Shown here one piece after another: positions 1 through 8,681 of a DNA stretch of 35,429 bases. How positions within the stretch are numbered: the stretch's first letter is position 1; every line of letters starts with the position of its first letter. The notes beneath the pieces are model-generated. The model was not told the DNA's origin and ran no database searches. It worked only from the letters and a program-made list of their open reading frames with translations. Origin of the DNA: Rickettsiales bacterium (GTDB taxonomy: Bacteria; Pseudomonadota; Alphaproteobacteria; Rickettsiales; JABIRX01); NCBI GenBank assembly GCA_018659145.1, contig JABJNB010000055.1, positions 1-35,429 on the forward strand, written 5' to 3'. The position numbers and the translations under genes are program-made.

Positions 1-2214
1 GCTACTATTACCACGATTATCTCCACCTTGGTTACTGTTGTTGCTAGGGCGGTTATCCCTTCCACCAGAACGATTATCAGTGCGCCTAGGTCCCTTGTTA
101 GATCTAGCCGGTTTGTTAGCTTCGTATTTTGGGTCAATGCCCTCACCATCACTAACAGCTTTGCATGATAGTCTAAATTTATCACCATCTTTGCCAATTA
201 CTTTGATTTTGATGGCCTCACCTTCAGAAACAAAGTCGCGAACAGACTCAATTTTTTCTTCAGCAAACTCACTAATGTGAACCAGACCTGAAGCGCCGTT
301 CATGTAGTTAACAAAAGCACCATAGTCTGTGATCTTATCAACGGTTGCATCATATATTTTGCCTATTTCAGGTTCTGCAACTAAATTTCTAATATGCTCT
401 ATAGCTGCTTTAACATTATCAGCGCCGACGCTCGAAACGTTAACGGTACCACTGTCATCAATAGAAATTTTGGCATCAAAAGTTTCACAAAGTTTTTTAA
501 TAACTTTACCGCCTTGACCAATTACTTCTCTAATCTTAGATTCCGAAATTACAATTTGATCAGTTACAGGAGCATATTGGCTTAACTCTTGTTTAGGAGC
601 CTCGATAGTAGCTTTCATTCTGCCTAAGATATGCAGTCTAGCAGCCTTAGCTTGAGATAATGCTGTTTTTATTATATCAAAATTAATGCCACCAATCTTA
701 ATATCCATTTGAAGTGCTGTAATTCCATCTTCTGTACCAGCAACTTTAAAGTCCATATCACCAAGATGATCTTCATCTCCAATTATGTCGGACAGTACAA
801 CATAGTTATCACCTTCTTTTACTAAGCCCATTGCAATACCAGCAACCATCTTCTTCAAAGGAACGCCTGCATCAAGCAATGCTAGTGTTGCAGAGCAAAC
901 GGTAGCCATTGATGAAGAGCCGTTGGATTCAGTAATTTCTGATACAACTCGAATTGTGTAATTAAAATCTTCTTTTGAAGGTAGGGCAAAATTAACTGCT
1001 TTTTTAGCTAATTTACCATGACCAATTTCTCTTCGTCCAGGGCCTCTTAGAGGGTAAACTTCGCCAACCGAATATCCAGGGAAGTTGTAATGAAGTAAAA
1101 ATCTATCACGTGAATTTTGACCAATTGCGTCGATGATTTGCTCATCTTCTTCTGTGCCAAGTGTAACAACAGCTAATGCCTGAGTTTCGCCTCTGGTAAA
1201 CAAACTAGATCCGTGAACTCTTGGTAAAATAGACACTTCACTTTCAATTTGACGAATTTCATCTAATGCACGATGATCTATTCTTTTGCTAGCTAAAGTC
1301 CTAGCTCTAACTATTTTCTTTTCTAGGGTATGGAATAGAGTTTTGATAAGGTCCTTCTGAGAGTCATCTTCAGCTAATTCTAAAGCAGTTTCAGCTAATT
1401 CTGCGATTTTGTCAGCACGCGGGGCTTTTGTTTTGATTTGATACGCGGCTTCGATATCGCTTGAATACTTATCTTCGATTAATTTGCTCAGCTTTTTCTC
1501 TTCTGCACTAACTATTACTTCAGGGATGATTTTTTCTTTGCCAGCTTCGGCTGTGAATTCTTCTAGCATATCAAGTACAGGCGCGAATGATTTTAAAGCT
1601 ACTTCAAGAGCTTCAATCATTTCTTCTTCGGCTAATTCTTGTACTTCAGATTCAACCATTAAAATAGAGTCTTTAGTTCCGGATACGGTTAGATCAAGAG
1701 ATGATGCTTTTATTTCGTCAAGAGTTGGGTTGATCACAAAGTCATCACCAACAATACCAATTTTTGCTGCTGCGATAGGTCCTTGGAATGGTACTTCTGA
1801 AATTGAAAGAGCAGCACTCGCGCCGATTAAAGCGATGATGTCTGCGTCATTCTCAAGGTCGTGAGATAAAACTGTGCAGATAATTTGCACTTCATTATTG
1901 TAACCTTTTGGAAATAAGGGTCTAATTGGTCTATCTATTAATCTAGAAGCTAGAACTTCTTTCTCACTACTTCTTCCTTCTCTTTTGAAAAAGCCTCCCG
2001 GTATTTTACCATTGGCATATGATTTTTCTTGGTAATGAACAGAAAGAGGGAAGTAATCTAGAGGAGATGACTTTTTTGAAGCTGTTACATTACATAGTAC
2101 AACTGTTTCGCCATATGTGATTAAAACTGAATTTGATTGTCTAGCAATCTTTCCTGTCTCTATTGTTAATTTACGGCCTGCCCACTCAATTTCTTTTTTT
2201 ACTATTTTAAACAT
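1..2214 (-). CDS. pnp: Polyribonucleotide nucleotidyltransferase (PNPase), 3' end cut by window edge
   Basis: PNPase degrades RNA 3' to 5' by phosphorolysis and takes part in mRNA turnover. The reading frame opens at the ATG at 2214 (MFKIVKKEIEWAGRK) and stays open to base 1, giving 738 codons with no stop seen. Visible in order are two RNase PH-like domains (the second with VHGSSLFTRGETQA and SNGSSSMATVC), the active-site region LSDIIGDEDHLGDMDF, a KH domain with the GQGG loop, an S1 domain, and a low-complexity tail rich in Arg, Gly and Asn that runs off the edge. Such a basic tail is common in alphaproteobacterial PNPases. The start lies only 2 bases after the rpsO stop, so the two genes are probably translated from one message. 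Only the extreme C-terminus is missing. The family assignment is secure. Confidence 0.97.
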   Translation of the reverse strand, partial: MFKIVKKEIEWAGRKLTIETGKIARQSNSVLITYGETVVLCNVTASKKSSPLDYFPLSVHYQEKSYANGKIPGGFFKREGRSSEKEVLASRLIDRPIRPLFPKGYNNEVQIICTVLSHDLENDADIIALIGASAALSISEVPFQGPIAAAKIGIVGDDFVINPTLDEIKASSLDLTVSGTKDSILMVESEVQELAEEEMIEALEVALKSFAPVLDMLEEFTAEAGKEKIIPEVIVSAEEKKLSKLIEDKYSSDIEAAYQIKTKAPRADKIAELAETALELAEDDSQKDLIKTLFHTLEKKIVRARTLASKRIDHRALDEIRQIESEVSILPRVHGSSLFTRGETQALAVVTLGTEEDEQIIDAIGQNSRDRFLLHYNFPGYSVGEVYPLRGPGRREIGHGKLAKKAVNFALPSKEDFNYTIRVVSEITESNGSSSMATVCSATLALLDAGVPLKKMVAGIAMGLVKEGDNYVVLSDIIGDEDHLGDMDFKVAGTEDGITALQMDIKIGGINFDIIKTALSQAKAARLHILGRMKATIEAPKQELSQYAPVTDQIVISESKIREVIGQGGKVIKKLCETFDAKISIDDSGTVNVSSVGADNVKAAIEHIRNLVAEPEIGKIYDATVDKITDYGAFVNYMNGASGLVHISEFAEEKIESVRDFVSEGEAIKIKVIGKDGDKFRLSCKAVSDGEGIDPKYEANKPARSNKGPRRTDNRSGGRDNRPSNNSNQGGDNRGNSS

Positions 2215-2216
2215 AT

Positions 2217-2486
2217 TTACTTTCTTAAACCTAAACTTGATATTAATGTTGCGTATCTATTTGTATCCTTTCTTTTTACGTAGCTTAAAAGCCTTTTTCT
2301 TTGCCCAATTAACATTAAAAGACCTCTCCTAGAATTAAAGTCCTTAGCGTGCGCTTTGAAATGCTCGGTCAGATTTCTGATTCTAGTAGTTAGAATAGCA
2401 CATTGAACTTCTGGAGAGCCCGTGTCGCCTTTTGTTATAGCAAATTTTGTAATAACTTCTTGTTTTACATTGGGTAATATAGACAT
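2217..2486 (-). CDS. rpsO: 30S ribosomal protein S15
   Basis: S15 is a primary 16S rRNA-binding protein of the small-subunit platform. The 89-residue product has the normal S15 length and carries the conserved [21 protein letters not shown] segment followed by [19 protein letters not shown]. It sits between truB (20-base gap upstream) and pnp (2-base gap downstream), the classical truB-rpsO-pnp order. In other bacteria S15 represses its own translation through its leader. No specific leader structure was identified here because the upstream gap is so short. Confidence 0.97.
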   Translation of the reverse strand: MSILPNVKQEVITKFAITKGDTGSPEVQCAILTTRIRNLTEHFKAHAKDFNSRRGLLMLIGQRKRLLSYVKRKDTNRYATLISSLGLRK

Positions 2487-2507
2487 ATCGAACGATCTAA
2501 ATAAAGA

Positions 2508-3416
2508 TTAAATAAATACTTTTATAGGGGAAATAGCTTTTTCTAGATCTTTAGAGATCCGGCTAATTCCAATTAATTTTCCTTGAAAGAGGGTGTTTAT
2601 AACATCGGTTTCTGTAAAGTGCAAATCATTTCTTGCTATCTGTTTTCCCTGAGAAAAAGCGAAATATTCGGAAGCGTTTAATGTTATTACATTAGTATTA
2701 ACCCTTATCTCGTCAAGGGGGATGAAGGCTTTCGACTTTAAGATGCTGGCTAAGTTTTCTTGTGATATTTCTGAGAAATCGACAGCATCGGTGAGATTGA
2801 AGTTGGCTACGCTGGTTCTGGTTAGTTCTACAGCATGAGCCAGGTTTTTTAGTTGGTAAGCAATATCTCTAACCAAGCTTCTGACATAAGTTCCTTTGCT
2901 GCATGATAGACGAAAGTTGCTTGTGTTATTTTCTACATCATTGCTTGTATTTTCAATGTTGTAAATTGTTATTTGGCGAGACTTTGGGGTAATCGGGACT
3001 CCCGCTCTAGCGAGTTTATATAGCGGGGTGCCGTTATGCTTGATGGCACTATATATTGGAGGGGTTTGGGTGATTAATCCTGTGAAGCTTTTTAAGCATT
3101 CTGGTATTTGGTCAAAACTAACTTTATCATCACATTTTTTGGTAACGGTCCCATCGATATCAAGGGAATCAGTTTCGACTCCCCACTTACTTGTAACTAG
3201 ATATTCTTTGTCAAAATTACTAAAATATTCTAGCAGGCGAGTTGCTTTGTTTATGCCAATTAACATTAATCCATCGGCAAATGGGTCCAATGTTCCAGCG
3301 TGACCGGTTTTTGCCCCAAGAGTTTTTTCTATAGTTTTTGTGACTTTAAATGACACAATATCTTTTGGCTTGTTAACCAGTAATATGCCGTGAATGTTAG
3401 CTTCTTTATTTTTCAT
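2508..3416 (-). CDS. truB: tRNA pseudouridine-55 synthase
   Basis: TruB converts U55 in the T-loop of tRNAs to pseudouridine. From the ATG at 3416 the product is 302 residues, normal for TruB. The N-terminal GILLVNKPKDIVSF motif is followed by GHAGTLDPFADG with the catalytic aspartate at residue 44. A PUA-like C-terminal part is expected but its motifs are weak. A longer frame starting at 3440 adds eight residues and would overlap hisD by 35 bases. I prefer 3416 because family members begin close to the GILLVNKP motif and because it leaves only an 11-base overlap with hisD. The overlap implies translational coupling within the hisG-hisD-truB-rpsO-pnp run. Confidence 0.95.
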   Translation of the reverse strand: MKNKEANIHGILLVNKPKDIVSFKVTKTIEKTLGAKTGHAGTLDPFADGLMLIGINKATRLLEYFSNFDKEYLVTSKWGVETDSLDIDGTVTKKCDDKVSFDQIPECLKSFTGLITQTPPIYSAIKHNGTPLYKLARAGVPITPKSRQITIYNIENTSNDVENNTSNFRLSCSKGTYVRSLVRDIAYQLKNLAHAVELTRTSVANFNLTDAVDFSEISQENLASILKSKAFIPLDEIRVNTNVITLNASEYFAFSQGKQIARNDLHFTETDVINTLFQGKLIGISRISKDLEKAISPIKVFI

Positions 3417-4692
3417 TGCGAATTTTAATTGAGTCAGCATGGGCTGCTAAGTTTTCGGTTCTGGCTAAAAGCTCGGTATCTGGAGCTAGTTGCCTGAATG
3501 ATTCTTTTGTGCACTCAATGATTGAGCTTCTGCGCATAAAGTCGGATACGCCGATACCAGAGCTGAATTTTGCAGTTTGCGATGTTGGTAAAACATGTGA
3601 TGGGCCAGCGATATAATCACCAATTGCTTCTGGTGTATATTGGCCTAGAAATATTGCGCCGGCATTTGTTATTTTGGGTAAATATTGCTCAGGGTTTATT
3701 GTAGCAATTTCAATATGCTCTGGTGCGATGATATTAGCTATATCTGAGGCTTCATTTATGATGTCATTTACCTCAAAGCAATATGCATTATTGGTAAATG
3801 ATTTTGTTATTATGTCTTTGCGCGGACTTTTTTCAATGAAGTTCCAAGCTTCTTGTATTATTATGTCGATAAAATCAGCATCATCACAAATTAAATATAC
3901 TGATGCATCAGGGTCGTGCTCGGCTTGCGATAGTAAGTCCATCGCTATCCATTCTGGGTTGGATTTATTGTCGGTGATAACTAAGATTTCAGAAGGTCCG
4001 GCAATCATGTCTATTCCAACTTTTCCAAACACCTGTCTTTTAGCTTCAGCTACATATTTGTTGCCCGGGCCAAAAATCTTGTTGATTGGGATAATAGTTT
4101 CTGACCCATATGACATGGCTGCTATTGCCTGTGCTCCACCAATCCTGTAAATCTCATCAATGCCGCATATTTTACAAGCTGCTAGAATTGCAGGGTTGAA
4201 ATCATTATTTGGAGTTGGAAAGCAGCTTATGATTCGCTTTACCCCAGCAGTTTTAGCAACCGCAGCTGTCATAATAACTGTGCTTGGATATGAGGCAAGC
4301 CCTCCTGGTACGTAAAGGCCGGCGGAATCTAAGGGGTGCCAGTTCCAACCGAGTTTGGTACCACTATCATCAGTGTAAATGTGGTTTGAGGGGAGCTGTT
4401 TTGAGTGGTAGTTACAAACGCGGTTATAGGCATGCTCTAGCGCTTTGATAACTTTTGGATCAGTTTTATCATAACTTTCATTGATCTCATCGGGAGAAAA
4501 TTTGATGTTAGAGTTATCTGCGTTGTCAAATTTTTTGGTATATTTTATTATGGCCGCATCTCCATTTGTTTTTACATCCTTGATGATGCTTGCAACTGTA
4601 TTTTGGAGTTCTGGATCAAAGGCATTATCAAAGCTTTTTCTGCTCATGAAGGTTTGGATCATGGCGATGTTAGTAAATTGAATTTTTTGCAT
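3406..4692 (-). CDS. hisD: Histidinol dehydrogenase
   Basis: HisD is the zinc enzyme that oxidises L-histidinol to L-histidine in two NAD-dependent steps, the end of histidine synthesis. The 428-residue product is full length. By family comparison the zinc ligands are Gln256, His259 (in LLSQAEHDPDAS), Asp359 (in GDYIAGPSHVLPT) and His418. The catalytic pair is Glu325-His326 (APEHIEI). The NAD-binding GPGNKYVAEAKRQVFG and DMIAGPSEILVI segments are intact, so the enzyme should be active. It lies 12 bases after hisG and its end overlaps the truB start. Joining hisG and hisD to a truB-rpsO-pnp cluster is not the usual his operon arrangement. No other his genes are in the window. Confidence 0.97.
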   Translation of the reverse strand: MQKIQFTNIAMIQTFMSRKSFDNAFDPELQNTVASIIKDVKTNGDAAIIKYTKKFDNADNSNIKFSPDEINESYDKTDPKVIKALEHAYNRVCNYHSKQLPSNHIYTDDSGTKLGWNWHPLDSAGLYVPGGLASYPSTVIMTAAVAKTAGVKRIISCFPTPNNDFNPAILAACKICGIDEIYRIGGAQAIAAMSYGSETIIPINKIFGPGNKYVAEAKRQVFGKVGIDMIAGPSEILVITDNKSNPEWIAMDLLSQAEHDPDASVYLICDDADFIDIIIQEAWNFIEKSPRKDIITKSFTNNAYCFEVNDIINEASDIANIIAPEHIEIATINPEQYLPKITNAGAIFLGQYTPEAIGDYIAGPSHVLPTSQTAKFSSGIGVSDFMRRSSIIECTKESFRQLAPDTELLARTENLAAHADSIKIRNEK

Positions 4693-4704
4693 TGTCGAAT
4701 CGTT

Positions 4705-5340
4705 TTAAACTAATTTATCAATGATGCTTTTTATATTGTCAAATTTGGTTTGATAGCTAATTTTATTAACAATTAGGTAAGATGAGATTTGCATTAAGAT
4801 TTCTTTCTCTTCTAAATTATTAGCTTTTAGTGTGGAGCCACTTGAGACAAGGTCTACAATAAAGTCGGATATGCCTAAGTGTGAAGCAAGTTCAATGGCC
4901 CCGTTTAGTTTAAAGGTTTCAACTTGATACCCTTTCTGCTTAAGTAGGGTCCTGCTAACTAAAGGATATTTTGTTGCTATTTTTAGGTGAGTTGAAAAGG
5001 ATGACAAATTATCAGATGCTTTGCCGGCTAGTGATAATCTGCATTTACCAATATTCAGGTTTTTTAAGCGAAGTATTTGATCATTTGGGCATTCTTCAAT
5101 GACATCAAGCCCACAAATCCCTATATCTACTTTACCAGAGGCTATAAATGAAGCAACGTCAAAGCTACGTGTTTGGACGATATTAAGATTTTTGATATTG
5201 GTGCTAAAAATTAGTTTTCTGGTATCTGGGTTAAAAAAATCTTTTTCAATCTCTATGCCTATCTTGGCTAAGATAGGTAATATTTTTACCTGAATTCTAC
5301 CTTTTGGAATAGCAAAAAATATTGCTTGATTAGTGGTCAT
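4705..5340 (-). CDS. hisG: ATP phosphoribosyltransferase, short form
   Basis: HisG condenses ATP with PRPP in the first step of histidine synthesis. The product is 211 residues, the size of the short HisG form, which lacks the C-terminal regulatory domain. The N-terminal IFFAIPKGRI and the PRPP-binding loop DLVSSGSTLKANNL near the C-terminal third are clear. Short HisG proteins normally need the HisRS-like partner HisZ for activity and feedback control. No hisZ is in the window, so it would have to lie elsewhere in the genome. The gene leads the minus-strand cluster and a candidate promoter lies about 110 bases upstream. The family is secure. Whether a partner exists is unknown. Confidence 0.95.
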   Translation of the reverse strand: MTTNQAIFFAIPKGRIQVKILPILAKIGIEIEKDFFNPDTRKLIFSTNIKNLNIVQTRSFDVASFIASGKVDIGICGLDVIEECPNDQILRLKNLNIGKCRLSLAGKASDNLSSFSTHLKIATKYPLVSRTLLKQKGYQVETFKLNGAIELASHLGISDFIVDLVSSGSTLKANNLEEKEILMQISSYLIVNKISYQTKFDNIKSIIDKLV

Positions 5341-5446
5341 TAATATATAAAAATGCTGAATTACTCTATAAACTTTAGTTAGGAAGGGGTTTTTATTGCC
5401 TTATATTACTTAGATAAAACTTTTTCCAACTTAAGTTTAGAGGGAT

Positions 5447-5474
5447 AATATATCTAACCATTAAACTTTATCAA
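5447..5474 (-). promoter_or_regulatory. Candidate promoter for the hisG-hisD-truB-rpsO-pnp cluster
   Basis: On the minus strand TTGATA (5474-5469) and TATATT (5452-5447) are separated by 16 bases, each one base from the sigma-70 consensus. Transcription would begin near 5440 and give a leader of about 100 bases before hisG. No run of histidine codons that would suggest an attenuator was seen in that leader. The site overlaps the upstream region of the divergent gene at 5484. Confidence 0.45.
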
Positions 5475-5483
5475 GAAATAATA

Positions 5484-6458
5484 ATGTCAAAAGCATATAC
5501 CCTTCAAAAGCAAGGAAGTATCTCAGATTTAAAATTAATAAACTCTGAATTACCCGATCCAGCAGATAGTGAAGTTCAGATAAAACATACAGCAATAGGT
5601 ATTAATCGGTTTGACTTGCACCATATTGTTGGTGATTACAAGCTAAAAAATGTACCTGCGGTCTTAGGGATTGAAGCGTGTGGGGTTATAAGCAAAATGG
5701 GTAAGGGGGTAAAGGATTTTGTGGTAGGTGATAAAGTTATCTATTCAACTGAATCGAAAGGTTCTTACTCGGAAAGTCGTAATATTGACGCAAGGTGGAT
5801 TATGATAGCTCCTGATAAGATACCTGACGATGTATTGGTGGCCTTGTTTTCCAAAGGTCTTACAGCGCAGTATTTAAGCAGACAAGTATACTTTGCTAAC
5901 AAAAAATCTACAGTAGTTGTATTGGGTGCTGCAGGAGGAGTTGGTTATGTGTTATGTCAGTATCTAAAGACTACGGGAGCCAAAGTGATAGCGGTAGTAG
6001 GCTCGGGTGAGAAAAAATCTTTTATAACGAATTTTGGAGCAGATTTTATAATTGACCATACGTCGGAAGACGTGGTGGCCAAAATTAGAGAGTATAGTGG
6101 CGGACTTGGAGCTAACTGTATTTATGATTGTTATGGAGCTGGTTTTTTGCAAAATAATATTAAGGCTACAGCCCCATTTGGTATTATTGTTAATTATGGC
6201 GATGTGTTGGGGAGTCTAACCAATTTGAATATAATGGAGCTATGGAAAAAATCACTTTATATCATACGACCTAGTTTATTTACTTATAAAGTGTCTAATA
6301 GGGTAGAGTTAGTTTTATCTTCAGCTCTTCTCTTTACTCATATTATAGAAGGGCGCATTAGGCCAAAAATTAATACATATAAATTTAAGGAAGTACCAAG
6401 GGCTTTGAAAGATATGCAGAATAATAAATTAATAGGATCGGTTGTTGTAAAAATCTAA
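5484..6458 (+). CDS. Quinone oxidoreductase-like zinc-independent MDR dehydrogenase
   Basis: This 324-residue protein belongs to the medium-chain dehydrogenase/reductase superfamily. The N-terminal GroES-like domain carries the pattern INRFDLHHIVGDY and VLGIEACGVISKMGKGVKDF. A Rossmann fold follows with the nucleotide-binding GAAGGVG at residues 148-154. The cysteine ligands of the zinc alcohol dehydrogenases are absent, which places it with NADPH:quinone oxidoreductases (QOR) or related enoyl reductases. The true substrate cannot be told from sequence. It starts at an ATG 143 bases from the divergent hisG start, stands alone, and is followed 26 bases after its stop by a mobile M1 repeat. The ribosome-binding site is weak. 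Confidence 0.88.
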   Translation: MSKAYTLQKQGSISDLKLINSELPDPADSEVQIKHTAIGINRFDLHHIVGDYKLKNVPAVLGIEACGVISKMGKGVKDFVVGDKVIYSTESKGSYSESRNIDARWIMIAPDKIPDDVLVALFSKGLTAQYLSRQVYFANKKSTVVVLGAAGGVGYVLCQYLKTTGAKVIAVVGSGEKKSFITNFGADFIIDHTSEDVVAKIREYSGGLGANCIYDCYGAGFLQNNIKATAPFGIIVNYGDVLGSLTNLNIMELWKKSLYIIRPSLFTYKVSNRVELVLSSALLFTHIIEGRIRPKINTYKFKEVPRALKDMQNNKLIGSVVVKI

Positions 6459-6484
6459 TTTATAATATGGGGGCAACCTATCCA

Positions 6485-6575
6485 GACTGTGTAGCAATAT
6501 AATTAGAAAGCCCTTCCCGCCAAAGATAGGTATTGTTATAGAATATTCTTTTCGAATTATTATTACGATACAACC
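6485..6575 (+). repeat. M1 repeat, copy A (short, terminal inverted repeats present)
   Basis: The left end GACTGTGTAGCAATATAATT (6485-6504) is matched in inverted form by the right end near 6555-6575, which reads GGTTGTATCGTAATAATAAT on the other strand. The interior shares AGAAAGCC and TATTGTTAT with other M1 copies, but the hairpin section present in copy D is missing. The copy begins 26 bases after the stop codon at 6458. Confidence 0.75.
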
Positions 6576-6620
6576 GTTATCTGCCCGCTTTGTATAAAGG
6601 GAGTAGTGTTATTGTGAAGA

Positions 6621-6697
6621 TGGTCGGGGCAGAGAGATTTGAACTCCCGACCACCTGGTCCCAAACCAGGTGCGCTACCGGACTGCGCTATGCCCCG
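6621..6697 (-). tRNA. tRNA-Pro (anticodon TGG)
   Basis: The 77-base minus-strand sequence folds into a standard cloverleaf. It has a 7-base-pair acceptor stem (CGGGGCA/TGCCCCG), a GCGC D-stem, an anticodon stem CCTGG/CCAGG around the loop TTTGGGA giving anticodon TGG, a T-arm GGGAG-TTCAAAT-CTCTC with one G-T pair, and an encoded CCA end at 6623-6621. It reads CCA and, by wobble, other proline codons. A near-consensus promoter lies just upstream. Confidence 0.97.
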
Positions 6698-6709
6698 CCA
6701 AGGGCAGTT

Positions 6710-6738
6710 TGTATACAATGTTAATAATTAAATTGCAA
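6710..6738 (-). promoter_or_regulatory. Strong candidate promoter of tRNA-Pro
   Basis: On the minus strand TTGCAA (6738-6733) and TATACA (6715-6710) have an ideal 17-base spacer. The expected start near 6703 is about 6 bases before the mature tRNA 5' end. Position and spacing fit a dedicated tRNA promoter. Confidence 0.7.
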
Positions 6739-6877
6739 ATATTCTTTTGTGTCTTGGTAGGGGGAGGAGAGGCTCGCTCTTTTGAATTAATGTGATGTTT
6801 TAAGAAGGTATGTGATTATTAATTTGCAAAAGCAGATTGTTCATCATATTAATCAAGGCAATAGACATTGCGAGATT

Positions 6878-7970
6878 ATGGAAGCAGATATAAAAACTAT
6901 AGTAGATAAGATAGAGCAGTCACTTGATTTGCTCGGGAGGTGTCTTTGACAAAGGGGCGCTTGGTAAAAAGTTAGCTGAATTGATTATTTTAACTGATAA
7001 GCCAGATTTGTGGGATAATCCAGATGCTGCACAAAAATTGCTACAGAAAAAATCTTATATAGAGGGTCAGTATAATTTAATTGATGGCTTTCAAACGGAA
7101 TTTATAGAATTAAAGGAATTATTTGATCTGGCCGAATTAGAAGGTGATTATGAGGCTTTGTCTGATACGGTAAAGTCATTTGAAAAATTATTATTAGCGT
7201 TAGATAGGGCGAAGTTTTCAGCATTATTTAATAAGCCTGAAGATAAGTTTAATTGCTTCTTGGAAATCCACCCGGGAGCTGGAGGTACTGAGTCGCATGA
7301 TTGGGCGGAGATGCTGGCACGAATGTATATAAGGTACGCTGAGCGTGAGAGTTATGAGGTAGAAGTGTTGGATGAGCAAAAGGGTGAAGAAGCGGGGCTT
7401 AAATCATTTTCGGTTAAAATTTCAGGTATAAATAGTTATGGTTGGTTAAAGGTGGAGTCTGGCGTACATCGTTTAGTTAGGATCTCGCCATTTAATTCGG
7501 CTGGCAAAAGGATGACAAGTTTTGCTAGTGTCTGGGTCTATCCGGAAATAGATGATTCTATAGATATTAATATTGAAGCTAAAGATTTGCGTGTAGATAC
7601 TTATAGGGCATCTGGAGCTGGAGGTCAGCATATTAATAAAACGGATTCTGCGATTAGAATTACACATTTGTCTACTAATATTGTGGTGCAGTGCCAAAAT
7701 TCTAGATCACAACACAGAAATCGAGATGAGGCGATGAAAATGTTAAAATCACGACTTTATGAGTTGGAGCTTAAAAAGCAGCAAGATGCTATAGATAAGC
7801 AAAATGCGCAGAAAACTGATAATAGCTGGGGTAATCAAATCCGCTCATATGTACTTCAGCCATATCAGCAAGTAAAAGACACTCGCTCTAACTATGCTAC
7901 ACCTAATGTCCAAGGGGTATTGGATGGTGATATTGAGGACCTGCTTAAATCTGTTCTGGCTGTTAATTAG
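6878..7970 (+). CDS. prfB: Peptide chain release factor 2, with programmed +1 frameshift
   Basis: RF2 ends translation at UGA and UAA codons. The zero frame starts at ATG 6878 (MEADIKTIVDKIEQSLDLL) and meets an in-frame TGA at 6947-6949 after 23 codons. Continuing in the +1 frame from CTT (6944-6946) joins it to the long frame ending at 7970, giving 363 residues. The slip site has the classic parts: Shine-Dalgarno-like GGGAGG at 6935-6940, a 3-base gap, then CTT TGA C. RF2 features are complete: the SPF anticodon-like tripeptide at residues 203-205 and GGQ at 248-250. An upstream GTG at 6812 could extend the N-terminus, but the ATG start matches family N-termini best. By family knowledge, low RF2 favours the shift, so the gene is autoregulated. 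Confidence 0.95.
6944..6950 (+). promoter_or_regulatory. RF2 programmed +1 frameshift site
   Basis: The bases CTTTGAC, three bases after a GGGAGG Shine-Dalgarno-like stimulator, match the conserved prfB recoding signal. When UGA waits for RF2, the peptidyl-tRNA slips one base forward and reads GAC. Confidence 0.93.
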
Positions 7971-8069
7971 GGGGCTAGTGTTAAGTTGACGAGCGATTAA
8001 GCTGTATACATCCTTCGTAAGTATATTCGCAGAAGATGATTATAAATGCATAGTTAAAGGATAGGTATA

Positions 8070-8255
8070 ATGAGAAAGGCTTCAGGAGCAATCGGAACTC
8101 AAAGATTATTTAGCGGCAAAACAATAGGGGCGAAGAGTAAATCGTTGGTAGATTACAAGTATGTAAGAGATCTTTGTGCTTGGCGTGATAATGAGAGGCG
8201 TGCTTGTATTTTTCGGTCCAAGCGTGAGCGCCTAAGCAATAAACTGATCTTTTGA
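8070..8255 (+). CDS. Small hypothetical protein, possibly a gene remnant
   Basis: This is a 61-residue open frame starting at ATG 8070, with AGG bases at a plausible ribosome-binding distance (AAGGATAGG just upstream). The product is basic and polar, with many Arg and Lys, no membrane segment and no motif that I recognise. It lies in a 1-kb stretch with other broken frames and may be the surviving start of a larger decayed gene. Existence as a functional gene is uncertain. Confidence 0.3.
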   Translation: MRKASGAIGTQRLFSGKTIGAKSKSLVDYKYVRDLCAWRDNERRACIFRSKRERLSNKLIF

Positions 8256-8301
8256 GGCGGAGAGCGGCAAAAACAACCCATCCTACATTAATGTTTTTTG
8301 A

Positions 8302-8562
8302 ATACCATTCAGACCCTATAGCAAGACAAGTTATAGGTTGTTGTTGCCGCGTTTAAAGCTATTAGATTATGATCATTATTGTGCTGAGGAAGATTTTGCG
8401 ACTACTTTGGATCGTGCTATTTTCTATTGTAAATAATTATTAGCTCCTAGCAGGTACCGGATTATAGAGGTGTCTCCTGAAAGTCGCCTCGATGTTGTAG
8501 AGAGAATAGTTGGGGATGTTCAAGAGAGGATGAGGTCCTTAGTTCAGGAGAGGGGTTTGTAA
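8302..8562 (+). pseudogene. Broken reading frame of unknown identity
   Basis: One frame reads about 44 codons (ending ATTLDRAIFYCK), meets a TAA at 8434-8436, and continues in the same frame for about 41 more codons through VSPESRLDVVERIVGDVQER to a TAA at 8560-8562. The composition after the internal stop, with alternating charged and hydrophobic residues, looks like an amphipathic helix of a former protein. A TGA at 8299-8301 closes the frame upstream. I do not recognise the family. An M1 repeat starts 28 bases after the final stop, as it does behind intact genes, which supports this being a true gene end. Confidence 0.4.
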
Positions 8563-8590
8563 ATTTTTGATTTGTGTCTGAGCTTTTGCA

Positions 8591-8681
8591 GGCTGTGTCG
8601 TAATACATCCGGCAAGGCCTTTGTCGCTAAAAATATATGTTGTTATCCAGTGTTTTTTTTGAATAGTTCCGACTATTTGTG
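8591..8681 (+). repeat. M1 repeat, copy E (left part plus hairpin)
   Basis: GGCTGTGTCGTAATAC at 8591 matches the M1 left end. AAGGCCTTTGTCGCTAAAA and a TATGTTGTTAT block then match copy D in order. The hairpin here reads GAATAGT-TCCG-ACTATT, with a paired change relative to copy D. No right terminal repeat was found, so the copy is truncated or strongly diverged. Confidence 0.6.

Noticed and set aside
1484-1864. 126-codon open frame on the plus strand
   Set aside because: It lies antisense within pnp, which reads as a complete conserved protein; low-complexity serine-rich shadow.
3674-4150. 158-codon open frame on the plus strand
   Set aside because: It is antisense to hisD, whose active-site residues are all intact; the frame is a shadow.
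6941-6950. prfB frame break as a sequencing error or pseudogene
   Set aside because: The exact CTT TGA C site with a Shine-Dalgarno-like stimulator three bases upstream marks programmed frameshifting.
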